Below are positions 24,406 to 35,316 of a DNA stretch of 64,000 nucleotides, piece by piece (positions within the stretch are counted from its first letter, which is position 1; the number at the start of each line of letters is the position of its first letter). The stretch covers positions 117,498,847 through 117,562,846 of the forward strand of contig NC_081406.1 in the NCBI RefSeq assembly GCF_030272615.1, written 5' to 3'. The stretch comes from Cryptomeria japonica (taxonomy: Eukaryota; Streptophyta; Pinopsida; Cupressales; Cupressaceae). Below the pieces are notes generated by a model. That model worked only from the letters and a program-made list of their open reading frames with translations. It was not told the origin of the DNA and did no database searches. Position numbers and translations under genes: made by a program.

Positions 24406-25343
24406 AACTAGAGGTATGGTTGCACTTGTTGTATGAGGAATCTATGTTTGCATAGGTGCTAAAACACTTGATATTATCGGGATGGTCTATGTTGGTGCGC
24501 TGACATTTACTGTTGAAGATGATGCACTTTATTGAGAGTTTGCGTTTGAATAGACATTTGTTTATGTAAGTGCATTCTAAGGAAAACTAGAGGTCGTTGC
24601 TTGCATTTGCGGTATATGCGGTATTTGACTATTATCATGACTTAAAGTATTTCCTAGTGGTAAGATTTTTGTGACATCAAAATCTTCAGGTAATTTCGCC
24701 CCATTTTGTATAACAATAAGAGATATTTATCCCTATCACTATGTATAAGTGCATCTAAGATCATAAGGACATGTGGATCTTGTTGAACTGATTCAATTTC
24801 TTCTCGTGTTAAATGTTGTTGTAGTTATGTAATGTAGACATTATCTGAGAACCTGACTGTTGACTAGTTGATATGTCCATATTCCAAGTTGGGTTTACTG
24901 ATAAGTCATTGTTTGTGTCCATTGTACCTTTTTCCTTTTGTGATCTTATGATGGGCATTTAAGACTTCTATATGAAAGTGGTTTTAGAACCTTATACAAG
25001 ACAACAACTAATGCTAGACTCTAGACCTAGGTATGAGGTATGCAAAACTAGACTAGACTCTCTATTGGGGATTTTGATGTGAGACTTGTTGAGTATTTTG
25101 GGAATTCTGTAGCACAAGTTTTTCAAAGTCTTCTCTTAGACATTCTGCAATAATTTCTCTATCAATCCTACGAGCAATTTTATACTCGATATTTATCTCG
25201 TACTTGACTCCTATATACTGGGGTGCATTTCTCCTTGAGTCCCAGGCTAAGTTAGATAGACCTTCAATGATTTCTCGGTGACCATCATTTGGCACTAGAT
25301 TAGGTTGCTCAAAGGGGAGAAAACTATCACTTGGGAGACCCAT
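24406..25343 (-). pseudogene. Element D gag N-terminal part
   Basis: A 93-codon frame starts at 25343 (MGLPSDSFLPFEQPN) and stops at 25062. Beyond the stop the strand continues to 24406, low in complexity and broken, and then to 17162 on the other side of B. The start is chosen as the first long open frame after the leader. No catalytic motif is expected here. Confidence 0.5.
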
Positions 25344-25429
25344 TAAGATGCATGCTATGACTTTGTAGGATGATTATGCAAATGATAATGGACTAAGACA
25401 GATGTATCTGAGGTCTAGACAAGGACTTA

Positions 25430-25590
25430 TATGAGGATGATAATGAGGACTTTGCAAGGACTGAGGACACTAATAAGGACATAAATGAAGACTATGCAAG
25501 GATTTAGGAAGATAGTAAGGATGTAAATGAGGACTATGCAAGGATTTAGGAAGATAGTAAGGATGTAAATGAGGACTATGCAAGGACTTC
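25430..25590. repeat. 42-bp tandem repeat upstream of element D gag
   Basis: Units start at 25476, 25518 and 25560 with an exact 42-bp period (AGGATGTAAATGAGGACTAT...), preceded by decayed partial units. On the minus strand they give a 14-residue peptide repeat (YLPKSLHSPHLHPY), but this reading looks incidental. Confidence 0.9.
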
Positions 25591-26589
25591 ATATGGTCAC
25601 AAGTGTATAAACCTTTGAGTTTTGACATTTCAAAAATGGACTTTGTTTTCAGTAATTCAATGTATTGGACAAGTTTTGTGGTTTTCCAAGTCTCAGAATA
25701 ATTGTTTGGAGGTAGATATAGCTGATTGAACTGGTTTTTCAAACAATCTCAGAGAATTCAAAGATACGCAGGATAGGGCATGAAATAGCCCAAATGTCTG
25801 ACTCAATACTAGTCTGATACAACAATACATAAAAAAACATAAAATACAATCTTAGGTTGGAAAGTGGACGCCATTCAATGAGGGTCCCGCAACAAAATAT
25901 CAAAACAACATGGATAGATAGAGAGTCTGGCAACACTGGCTTCACTCCACAACACACAGTTCTTGGGCATGCCAGTTTGTCTTACCTCGAAGATCCAAAG
26001 ATCTTATCACCACAGGATTTCTTTCTCATAATGTAAGGCACATGAGGGGTATCTATGGGGTACGATCCACACTCTCGGAATGCTTGAATGTAGGATTTTG
26101 GGCTACTAAGTTGGTTCTTATTGTAAAATTTTGAGGGGTCCCGATCGAATGACGGATTCTCAGAGAAAGCCACTAAAGACTTTAGCTAAGCTTATCGGTG
26201 CAGGGAAAGCCCCCACATACGTTGAATTCACTCAACACTCTAACTGCCTGACCAATATGTTTATATAGAAGCTTGAAAAACCTGCTCAAGAGTACACTGG
26301 GAGAGATGATATCCCCAACGCATCCTAGTTCGAAGTACCTCTGTGGGGTGATGAAAGCCCCAGTCAAAGATAGCCCTCTTTACTTGAAATAAAATAAAAT
26401 TGAGTGTCGTTGTCACCTTCTCCCTTTCTCCCAAGACCCCAAAGGTGGGTGGAAAGGTAGTTAATGCAACAGTAGGTCCACCCCAAACACGATAAAAGTT
26501 CTTTCCTTTAAGAAAATTAAATGTGATTTAATCTATATGCAACTTGATTCACGTTCATTTTAAAGCCCAAATTGAGGTGTTGGATACGC

Positions 26590-26795
26590 ATGTGCATGTC
26601 AATTTTAAACACCAAAATGAAATGTGAAGGCATGCATGTCAATTTTAACCATTGTTGATTTTAAGCCCAAATTGAAGTGTTATACATGCATGTCAATTTT
26701 AACCATGTTAATTTTAACTCCAATTTGAAGTGTTATACATGCATGTCAATTTTAACCAATGTTAATTCTAAGCCCAAACTGAAGTGTTAGAGCAT
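26590..26795. repeat. Degenerate ~53-bp tandem repeat in element D leader
   Basis: The word GCATGTCAATTTTAA recurs at about 26594, 26634, 26688 and 26741, each followed by a decayed AAGCCCAAATTGAAGTGTTA. Confidence 0.8.
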
Positions 26796-26929
26796 GAGTG
26801 CAATTGATCTAATAGTAATCCGACCCTTTCTGTAAATTATCCACAGGCTGTAAATAGATGATTAGTAGTCAAATCAAATCAATAGAAAATAGAGAACCCA
26901 AATCTAACAGAAATGAATGCATGATGATA

Positions 26930-27605
26930 CCCACGCAATTGTGTAATTTTGTCAGCTCGATTGCGTGATCCTGACAGAGCGAATGTGTGATACTAACAGA
27001 TCGATTGCGTGATGATAACAAGGCGATTGCGTGATACACAGGCAGATAACACAAAAAAATAAAAGATTGAAGCTAATTTTGATTAGAAACCTGCAAAACA
27101 GATTGAGAGGCTCTAGCTAGGTCTCTCATCATCTATTCAAAGTTAACCAAATCATATTTTACCTGATATGAGAGAACTAAGATGTTTTATCTATTGATGG
27201 TTGGTTGGTCTTCCAAATCTTGTATCTTATTTTCTGCTTTGAGAATTCTCTGATAGCGTCTCACCTGTGTTCTTTGCTCCTTTGTCCTTCTGGTACCTAA
27301 AATCCTAAATTGTACCTTACATGCCATTAACTATTATAACAAAAACATGCAATAAAAAAAATTTGTTTTTAGATTTACTCAATTTCATGCAAAATTAAAC
27401 AGATCAGAGGATAGAAAAGGAATAAAAATAGAATTATCAAAAATTAAATATTCAAAATGAATGCATGACAGTAACAGAGCGATTGCGTAATCCTATATTA
27501 GCGATTGTGTAACCCTGTAAGGGTGATTACGTGATGGGTTTCACATGAATGCATAGCTTTGTTTGATCTATTGCATAATGATGCAACTGTGAATGCATGA
27601 TGAAG
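26930..27605. repeat. Two clusters of a ~22-bp GCGATTGCGTGAT repeat
   Basis: Four or five copies lie at 26930-27040 and further decayed copies at 27475-27605 (GCGATTGCGTAAT, GCGATTGTGTAAC, GTGATTACGTGAT). They are in the untranslated leader of element D. Confidence 0.75.
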
Positions 27606-27702
27606 AGATCTTTTTTGAAATCCATGCAAACCTACAAAAAAGAACAAATTTGTACGATCTGCAAAAATAACAGAAAATAGAGAAGGTTAATTAGTTGTTA
27701 TT

Positions 27703-27718
27703 CATGTCGGGTTCACCA
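27703..27718 (-). other. Putative primer-binding site of element D
   Basis: The minus strand reads TGGTGAACCCGACATG after a TTT spacer from the LTR. It resembles the PBS of E (TGGCACACCCGGTGGG) but not the initiator-Met PBS. I cannot name the tRNA. Confidence 0.6.
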
Positions 27719-27721
27719 AAA

Positions 27722-28907
27722 TGTCGCATGCGAGATTTCATCTTTATTCAAATATCAATTAGAAAAAAAGGGAAATCATGAATCCCTATTCTAATGAAGA
27801 AATTCTAACAAATAGACAATGAAATAACACAATAACAAGAAATAGGAATTGTAAAGTAAATCAATCAAAACTCCCTATTCCATGATTGTGTATAACTTCT
27901 ATTGCTCTTTTCTTCTTTGTGGTATGGTGGCTCTCAGATATCGCACTGGCAACCTGTAAATGACACAAATATTCAAAGTTCATGATTGTTGAGAATGGAG
28001 ATTGAATGCTCAATTTATAGATAATTGGAGAAGATTGATTGAAAGATGGAACATATTGATCAAGAGGTGAAACTCAGGTGAGCTCACATGAAAATTGATA
28101 GTGAAACTACTGATTTGGAGGTGAAACAAAATAGATTGAATTGATTAATTGAGTTAACTGATTGAGAAAAAGCTAACTAAAGGAGGAAAAAGGGTGATTG
28201 GAGGATAATTAATTGACGACAAAGAAAGCTTTATTTAGAAAAAGCTAACTAAAAGATGGAAATAGAGATTGGAGAGACAATTAAATTAATTAATTTAGCA
28301 TGTGCTTGCACTTTGATTAGATTTTCAATTTAATCTTTGCATGAGATTTTAATTCAAATAATTGAATTTATTTTATTTAGTATTTGAATATATTTAGAAC
28401 TTGACTTTGATTTTCAATTTGATTTTTGAAATCATGCACATGTTATTTGAAATTAGAAGAATATGGAATTAGAGGAAATGATTAATTAATTAAATAATTT
28501 AAAGAAACTATTTAATTATTTAGAAATAGAATTTAATTAAATAAAGATTATTTGAATTAAAGGAATTAAATCACAATTAATTAAATAATAAATATTTAAT
28601 TAATATTTAGAAAAGGGTTGAATAATTAGATGATTAGAGAGATAGAAATTGAAAATGAATTTATTTAAATAATAAAGATTATTTAAATTGGGGAATTAAT
28701 CAGAATTAATTAAATAATAAATTTTTAATTAACAGTAGAAAATGGTTAATGATTAAATGATGAAAGAATAGAAAATATAAATAATTAGTAAGATGATGAG
28801 GAAATATGAAATAGAAGAATATGATTAATTAACTTAATTAAATAATTATTTAATCAATTAAAGGAATAATTAGTACATGATCAATGAGACATTTTTAGGT
28901 GTCTACA
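27722..28907 (-). repeat. 5' LTR of element D, full length
   Basis: 1186 bp; plus orientation runs from TGTCGCATGCGAG to GGTGTCTACA. It is very AT-rich with many TTAATTAA-type words. Both ends match 8526-8793. Confidence 0.88.
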
Positions 28908-29000
28908 CTTACATACCGGTTACAAAATAATATTACAACAATATCAACAATATCATTATCAGTTAATTGACATCAATGACAACATAACATATCATTAATT
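28908..29000 (-). repeat. Fragment 2 of LTR B'
   Basis: It resumes exactly where fragment 1 was broken (ACAAACTTAC/ATACCGGTTACAA in the B LTRs) and runs to the LINE insertion. The first five bases, CTTAC, are D's right TSD; the last 15 are the LINE's left TSD. Confidence 0.8.
28986..29000. other. Target site duplication of the LINE (left copy)
   Basis: AACATATCATTAATT is repeated exactly at 31918-31932. Confidence 0.9.
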
Positions 29001-29948
29001 CTCCATCAGTGTTCTCTTTGTTGCAGGGAAGAAGAGTCGGCCTGCCATATTCTCCATCATTGCACTTTCAGCCAGGAAATCTAGAAAATTATTTTAAGTA
29101 GGTGGAAGTTGAGTTGGGTTTTTCCAAATTCTCTAGGGGAATCCTGGTAGCAATGGTACTGCCCTAATTCCAACCCAAAGATTGTGGAGATTTGGAAACT
29201 TACCTTCCCTACTGTCATCTGGAACATTTGGAAAGAGCACAACAACAATATTTTCAGGGATAAAAGTGCCAACCCTGAAGTGGTGGTGGATAAAATTTAT
29301 AGGAGTATCTTTGAATGCATCAATGGCATTGATTACGGTCCAGTTGCTATAGATTACTTCAATGACAGGTGGAACCTCTCTACTTCCAAATCTAACAAGG
29401 AGAAGGGTAGAGAAGGTCTGACCTGGTGCTTTCCACCTCAGGGATGGATAAAGGCAAACTTTGATGGGGCTTCTAAGGGGAATCTAGGTAAAGCTGGTTA
29501 TGGGGGCATTGTTAGGAATTTTGTTGGAAGTTGCCTAGTGGCGGTTGTTGGCCCTTTGAGAAGTCAAACCAGTCATTATGCTGAAGCCTTAGCTGCTCTA
29601 AATACTCTAATTATTGCTAAGAACCTTAATCATGATAAATTATGGCTGGAGGGAGACTCACTTAATATTATTAAGTGCTTGAAGGGGGAAACCAAGCCAT
29701 CGTGGTCTATTGAAAACATAATTTTGAAAGCTAGGGAAATTATTGCTAGTTTTAAAGCTATAACAATTGAACATGCCTTTAGAGAGCAAAATATGGTGGC
29801 GGATTGCCTGGCAAACCTAGGCATTAATTTCGAATCTCAAACAATTTGGCATGGGGAAGATATTAATTTGAGTATTAAAGAGCTCCTTAGAAATGATAGA
29901 TTCACAGGGAGAGAAGGACCACATAATTATGATAGTTTAAATGAGTAA
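29001..29948 (+). pseudogene. LINE ORF2 tail: zf-RVT zinc finger and RNase H-like domain
   Basis: The frame is open from the insertion edge apart from two TAG stops near 29087 and 29151. It begins with a zf-RVT signature (CSLCCREEES, His and Cys following) and PTVIWNIWKEHNNNIF. An RVT_3-type RNase H follows: IKANFDGASKGNLGKAGYGG (first Asp), HYAEALAALN (Glu), LEGDSLNIIKC (Asp), and ADCLANLG near the end. The 254-codon open part is 29184-29948. The endonuclease and RT are missing because of 5' truncation. Confidence 0.88.
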
Positions 29949-29970
29949 TTTACGCATTGATGGAAAGGTT

Positions 29971-31706
29971 ATGATTACTTGGCAAAGTGGCAGATTCCCA
30001 ATCAAATATAATAACACTCCGCACACTTTGTGGGTCATCTTTTTTAAAATTTTGAGAGACAACGGGAAGAAAGCTTTGAGCTTGTAGAAGATCAGAGGTG
30101 AAAGTCTGAATTTGAAAATGGGAGGTGATTTAAGGAGGGAGGAACCTGACAACACTTCCAGATGGAAGGATATGCTGAAAGTTTGGGCAAAGCTGGAAAA
30201 GGGGTCCCTAACGAGCTTCATGGAGAAGCTCATTGATTACGACAAAGGCAGGGTTAATCTCACAGTCTCCAAAATAACTGAAAACTAGAGTAATGGGTCC
30301 TTTAAAATCCATGGTGTGAGGTTCAAATTGGACGTGGGCCTCATCGTGACTATGAAAGGTATTCCCCACTCAGGGATCAGTTTTTTAAGAGATCTTAAAG
30401 TTTTCAATAATGCAGTAAAAATCTTCCTGCATAAGGAAAAGGAGAGGGCTAAAATTGGAAAAGCCAAAGGGGGTTATTATGAAGCCTCCAATATTAAGAA
30501 AATCTAGGCCTGGGTTTTGAATGCCATCATGGAATACATAACTATTGAGGGCCTCTTTTCCAGGGCTGACACTTATCACTTTGTGTTATTAAACCACTTT
30601 AGGCACGATAAAAGGGTTTCCCTGCCTTACTATCTCTTTAGATCCTTGTCTAGGTCGCTCAATAAACACAACAAGAACCCCTCAAACCTGGTGCTCCATA
30701 GTGGGCTCATCTTGCTCATTTATAAGCATTGTAAAATCCTTTCCATACAGGAAAACAAGAGGTTGTCCATTTCTCCTGGAAAAGGCAAGAGAAAGCTAGA
30801 GGAAGGTGAATCCAGCAAGGGGGAGGCTACTCCAAGCAAAAAAAGCAAGAGCGCCACTAGGATGAAAGCCCATGATGAAAAGAATTATACAGAGGAAACT
30901 GGAAAAGAGGGCAGTGAAATGGAAACAGGTGAGTCAGAGGGTGAGGAAAGTTGGAAAGATGAGGAGGTGGGTGCAGAGGAAGAAGAAGGTGAGAACGAAT
31001 CCAACAATGAAAATCCAATTCATAGTGCTAGCATAGGCCACGACAATAGCCAGCCAATGGTGGATAAGCATGATAAGGATAAAGAGGAAAAAGATATGGA
31101 TTCTAAGAGGGAGAAGAACAAGGAACCCAAGAAGGAAATGGCTAAGGATAATTTGAGTGAGGATAAGGAGAGTGTCAGAGAAGGGTTATTCCTGGATAAC
31201 CTTAAAAAACTCACTAAGGCCAGATTGGGTTATGACAGATGGACATATTAACTATTGAAGAACCTAGAAAAAATGGGAAATAGAAGGATGAGATAAGGAA
31301 GGAAGATGATAGGATTCGGAAGCAATGGAAGCAAGAAATGGAGGAAAAAGTTAAAAAAATGGCAGCTCAGATTGACTATTTGGAAGAAGGGAAAGTGGCA
31401 ATGAAAAACTTGCTAGGTATGGTCTCGAATTTCTTGTCTGCAGTCACAAAGAACCTAGAGGATATTGCTAATGTCCTTGATAACTCCATCTCTCCCAAAC
31501 TAGTGGTGGACCTCGACATTGATGAAGATGCAATCAAGATTGGAAGCGGGGAAGCTAAACCGGGTGGAGCTACAAAAAGGACTAGAGCGAGTGTAAAGAA
31601 AGTTGTTGTTGCGTCTGCCAAGGATATCCCTAATCTTAGGGATAACATCAAAGACCTGTATGGGATTAGCAATAACCTGGCTAATACCCTAAAAAATATA
31701 AATTAG
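29971..31706 (+). pseudogene. Extra LINE ORF: unknown domain, acidic region and coiled coil
   Basis: The ATG at 29971 lies 22 bp after the ORF2 stop. The frame runs to TAA at 31251 (427 codons) with three internal TAGs near 30089, 30287 and 30505, then shifts and continues to 31706. The N-terminal half has FKIHGVRFKLDVGLI, MKGIPHSG, LFSRADTYHFVLLNHF, and VLHSGLILLIYKHC. The middle (about 30780-31180) is highly charged: Lys/Ser first (GKGKRKLEEGESSKG, PSKKSKS), then E/D/K-rich. The end (31338-31706) is a likely coiled coil with a basic KRTRASVKK patch. The block order of the N-terminal half resembles ORF2 of elements A, F and C. Function unknown; a nuclear or nucleic-acid-associated role is only a guess from the basic patches. 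Confidence 0.7.
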
Positions 31707-31917
31707 TTCCTTTTCTGTGCTTTGTCTGGTCTGGCTAGCTTTTGCTGGTTTTTTGGGGCTTTTGCTAGTTTTTTGGGGCTTTTAGCTGGTTTTTTCTAGT
31801 TATTATGCTGGTTTTTCTTATGTATGTTCCTCTTGGTTTCTTAATGATTTTATCTTGTAAGGTCACTTTGTAAAGGGTTTTGGGGCCCATTCAAAACCTT
31901 CTTTTACTCTAATAAAA
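31707..31917 (+). other. LINE 3' untranslated region and A-rich tail
   Basis: T/G-rich sequence with tandem GCTGGTTTTTT-like words at 31735-31815 ends in AATAAAAAA at the target duplication. Confidence 0.7.
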
Positions 31918-31932
31918 AACATATCATTAATT

Positions 31933-31955
31933 CAATCTTCATGCAAATACCAACA
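31933..31955 (-). repeat. Fragment 3 (terminal) of LTR B'
   Basis: It follows the LINE's right TSD (31918-31932) and ends ATACCAACA at 31955, the expected LTR terminus. The next base belongs to element F. Confidence 0.75.
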
Positions 31956-32846
31956 AAAGCTTCTCATCCCTGTTGCTGCCAAGACTAGTGATTGCATCTT
32001 TGATCTGCATACCTACCGGTATGTCATGAGACCAACGTTTCTTTCCCAAACCTGGTAGCTCATTCATGAAATACAACATTAAGCAAACAATAAGATTGCC
32101 AAATCGGAATGTTCCTTTCTAACACCTTTGATTTTTCCAAGATTCAACATTAATTCACTTCTTAACTATTCACACAAATCATACTTTCCATCATTGTTTA
32201 TCATTTGGTATGCAACATGGATATAGAAACGGGCAACAGAGTTCAATCGATTTGATTGAGTTACCTTGTAGCCGATGATCGTGCTGTAAAACTTCACATA
32301 TGTATCTTTAATGGTGTTGACCCTCATCAATCTTCCATCATGGGTTGCGTCGGTGAGCTTTTCAACCTCAGTGTTGGAGATCTTCTTTCCTAGTTCCTGT
32401 CCAACTTTGGGTAAGTCGATGACCACCTGAATTACTTCTTTGGTGATCATGTAAGGTCAGTCTAGCCAGATGAATTCATTATGGGCCCTGCTCAGAACAT
32501 ATCTAATCACTTCATCCTTGAATTCTGGTATATACAGGATTCCAGTTAAGCCTAGGTCTTCAATGATTTGATATTTCAGCTTGATTGTTTTGGAGCTGCC
32601 TAGTATCACAGATTGTTACATTCCCTTGATTTCCTCAGTGCCTAAATCCTCCAATGTGTAGTGAATATAGGCCCTCACATCTTTCACATAAACCACGCCA
32701 TTGGGAACCCTAAAAAATGCACCAATAGAGTCTTCTTTCATTACAATTTTAGGAACTTTCTTGAAAATAGGCCTAAGCCTATCCTTAACCTCAACAATAG
32801 TAGGATTCGTAATGAAAGTAGGATAAGATGATGATTTGGATGCCAT
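31956..32846 (-). pseudogene. ORF2 of element F, unknown accessory protein (truncated)
   Basis: Starts MASKSSSYPTF at 32846. It is open to 32616, has a stop after EEIKGM, and is open again at 32450-32166. It aligns with A almost end to end: DSIGAFFRVPNGVVYVKD, AYIHYTLEDLGTEEIKGM, VLSRAHNEFIWLD, ITKEVIQVVIDLP, RLMRVNTIKD, IIGYKVTQSNRLNSVARF, and KYDLCE. Compared with C the identity is lower but the same blocks are present. Function unknown. Confidence 0.7.
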
Positions 32847-33243
32847 TTCAAAGAAATACTTGGAAAATGATCGTCATTTTAAAGATCTTGATCACTTCTC
32901 AGATAACTGTTGGAAATCATTTAGAATGCCTTTGCTCGCTCTTGATCGCCTATGATTCATCTTTGCTTTTCTCTGGTTTGGTAGAGTGATGGGTGAGTGA
33001 AAATGAGTCCATTTACCCCTTTTTATTAGCGAGTAAACCCTACTCATTCATTGTCATAAATGCTTAGCGGTGTACCCTACCGGATGTCAGTTTCATATTT
33101 TTATGTCAGATAAGCCTCCATCAATGATCAATACAACTCTCTAGATCTCTTCCGGGGAATGTGCAAGATTTTCAATGAATTTGCCAACCCGTAAGGTGTA
33201 TGCCTCAGTTACTAGTTGAATTTCCTGTCGGTACAAGAATGCT
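32847..33243. other. Intercistronic region of element F
   Basis: About 400 bp between ORF1 and ORF2. A short frame with LVTEAYTLRVGKFIENLAH is visible on the minus strand but is not supported in A or C. Confidence 0.45.
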
Positions 33244-34355
33244 CTAGTCTATCAGTGGAGTTACTGGTGCAGTTACCGATTTAGTTGCATCTTTATGTGG
33301 TTCTTTAGACTCTCTAGCCCATGTCTTGGTGTGATATTGGTGTATTTCATCTACCTTCTGCTTTCCTTTCTCATTTGCTTTGTCATTGCTAATCAGTTCA
33401 GTCTTGCTTCTGCAGTACTTAGCAATATGACCTATTTTGTTGTATGCATAACATGTAACATTATTCTTTTGAATTGCTTTCACATATCCGGTATCATTCC
33501 TTGACCTACATTGATTATCCAAATGTCCATAGTTTCCACATGCAGGACATTTAGCATTCATTTGACAATCTTCTAACTTATGACCATATTTTTTCTGCAA
33601 TTTGTGCATTGACTGGGAACTGAATTGTAGTTTCAATTTGCTCTATTTCTACACTGTTTAGCCATATGCCAAAATTTATTACAAATAAAGCATCTACCAT
33701 TGAATTTGTAAGAATTTGATTGCCTTATCATTTTCCTTTGGTCTAATCAAATCTGCATACTGGTTAACTGATCTTCATTTGCAATACAGGAGCTTTCACC
33801 TTGTACAAATCCAAGTCCTCTAGAATCTTCACTCTGCCTTTGTCTTTTCAATAAATCATACAACTGTGCAACATTAATCTTGAATTTTTCTTTATACTCA
33901 CTTGCAGTAGTCAAATCATCTCTCAGAGTTATTATTTGTCTTTCAAGCTCTTATTCATTATTTTGAGATTGTACAAAATCAGTTTTCAACATATAATTCT
34001 CATGACCCAATCCACCACATTCTTCAGATTTCTTCTTCACAGATACAACAAGATTTTTTTCCTTCTTTCTGTTCTCAATATCTTTTGACATCCTCATAAT
34101 CAAGTCTTGTATTTCATTCTTCATGAGCATGTTTGCTTGAAATAGTTTCTGACATCATTCCTTAAGTGCATTTTTCTCTTCATCATCGTAGTTTTGCCAA
34201 AGTTCCTTTCTCCTAGCTTGAGCAGATGATAACCTTTCTTGCAGAACAAGAATGGATTCATTAGTAGAATTCAATTCATCTTGCAGTTTTAAGTTCTTCA
34301 TCTTTTTGGCATCATAATCCTCAAGGGCCATCTCAAGTTGCTTCTCCATAGCCAT
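33244..34355 (-). pseudogene. ORF1 of element F: Gag-like coiled coil plus CCHC knuckles
   Basis: Starts MAMEKQLEMALED at 34355. The N-terminal coiled-coil-like part is open to 34155 (ILVLQERLSSAQARRKELW), then broken. The knuckle region has CFICNKFWHMAKQC (Gly to Trp), a frameshifted unit ending KKYGHKLEDC, CPACGNYGHLDNQC, and CYAYNKIGHIAKYC (second Cys to Tyr). It ends TAPVTPLID at 33244. Four knuckles are inferred ancestrally, as in A. Confidence 0.72.
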
Positions 34356-34415
34356 ATTCAATGATTCTGGTTTCAGGATCTTCCTCAAGATGTTAAACTT
34401 CCTCCAATGCACAAG

Positions 34416-34427
34416 GATCTGATACCA
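34416..34427 (-). other. Primer-binding site of element F
   Basis: The minus strand reads TGGTATCAGATC, one mismatch to the initiator-Met PBS, two bases from the LTR. Confidence 0.8.
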
Positions 34428-34429
34428 AT

Positions 34430-35316
34430 TGTTGGAATACAGTGAATCCATGAACACTTAGAGGGGGAGTGAATCAATGTTTTGATGCTAATATAGGATT
34501 TTACCTTATTATAACACACACATATAAACTGATAAATGAAGAAAAATATAACATGAAGTAAATAAACCAGCCACATGAATGAATGCCATAACACAATGAA
34601 TTTAATACATGGAAAAACTCAAAGAGGAAAAACCACGGTGGGATTTGTGGCCCAAGATATCAATTCACTAGCCATATGAAAGATATTATATAGCATGGGG
34701 GCCTGTACATGCAGACAGGAAGGAACACTGCTCAACACAAAAGAGTCTCACTAACTACAAGCTTCTGCTGAGATAAAACAGTAATGGGGAACTCACAAAA
34801 TGCATCTGCAATGCCAAAAAGAGTTCTGGTTATAGCTCTATTCTGTACCAGTTCATAAATCCTGAATCCTTCTACCAGTATCTTCTTTCCTCCAAGAATT
34901 CTTTACAAATCATCTACTGATCATAGCATGATATAAATTCCGCATACAAATGATCTATATACATATCTTTCGCATTACACAGTTCTACTTCATTGTCATA
35001 TATCAAAATGACCTAATAGACTAACTTATATACCCTCTACAAACAATATTCCTTATGTCGGCTTACAATACATTACAAAAGATATTCAATGTTGGCCCTA
35101 TACAAAATGATTTAACAAACAAAACTTCCTTTGGATTCCAGATAGATGTCAGCTTCACTAAAGTGTTAGATGTCGGTGCTGGTGTCGGTGATGACCCTGA
35201 ATACTCCAATGCCTATATCTGTCGATGTATGGCTCCTAATGCTGGTATATGCCTTCTATAGAATCTTGTTGCCATCAATCACAACATATGAATCCAATGA
35301 GAGTCAATTGCCAACA
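34430..35316 (-). repeat. 5' LTR of element F
   Basis: 887 bp; plus orientation runs from TGTTGGAATAC to AATTGCCAACA. It carries TTAGAGGGGGAGTGAATCAATG near the start (mutated G-run motif) and GGAAAAACCACGGTGGGATT, both shared with A, B and C. Confidence 0.78.

Larger units (their letters stand above)
25591..27702 (-). other. Leader of element D
   Basis: About 2.1 kb lies between the PBS and the region before gag. There is no convincing ORF. It contains two arrays of short degenerate repeats (26590-26795; 26930-27040 with 27475-27605), listed separately. Confidence 0.6.
8526..28907 (-). mobile_element. Element D: Tat-lineage Ty3 retrotransposon containing nested element B
   Basis: The minus-strand order is 5' LTR (28907-27722), PBS, about 2.4 kb leader, gag, protease, RT, RNase H, a second RNase H, integrase, a 1.1 kb 3' region, polypurine tract and a shortened 3' LTR (8793-8526). 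Copia element B (17163-24400) is inserted in gag. The RT, dual RNase H and integrase order is typical of the plant Tat lineage. All coding frames are broken. Confidence 0.85.
29001..31917 (+). mobile_element. 5'-truncated LINE with an extra 3' ORF
   Basis: The exact 15-bp TSD, the 3' end TCTAATAAAAAA and the LINE ORF2 tail (zf-RVT then RNase H-like) identify a non-LTR retrotransposon truncated inside ORF2. Downstream of ORF2 and inside the TSDs lies a second gene of about 1.7 kb, so it was copied as part of the element. Confidence 0.85.
31956..35316 (-). mobile_element. Element F: partial non-autonomous LTR retrotransposon
   Basis: Same order as A and C on the minus strand: LTR (35316-34430), PBS, ORF1 with knuckles, ORF2. 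It is cut at 31956 by the B' insertion; the rest would lie to the left of the window. The right flank CTTCA (35317-35321) and beyond is copia pol, so F was inserted in element G. Confidence 0.75.

Noticed and set aside
25470-25742. 90-codon minus frame with a repeating YLPKSLHSPHLHPY peptide
   Set aside because: The peptide only reflects the 42-bp tandem repeat. No start context, and not conserved as protein in the decayed units.
26930-27040. CRISPR-like array of short spaced repeats
   Set aside because: The GCGATTGCGTGAT repeats are degenerate, the spacers are 8-10 bp, the context is a plant retrotransposon leader, and no cas genes exist.
29184-29948. RNase H-like ORF as a functional host RNase H gene
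   Set aside because: It is preceded in frame by a zf-RVT finger, has stops upstream and lies within a LINE target duplication, so it is a LINE ORF2 tail.
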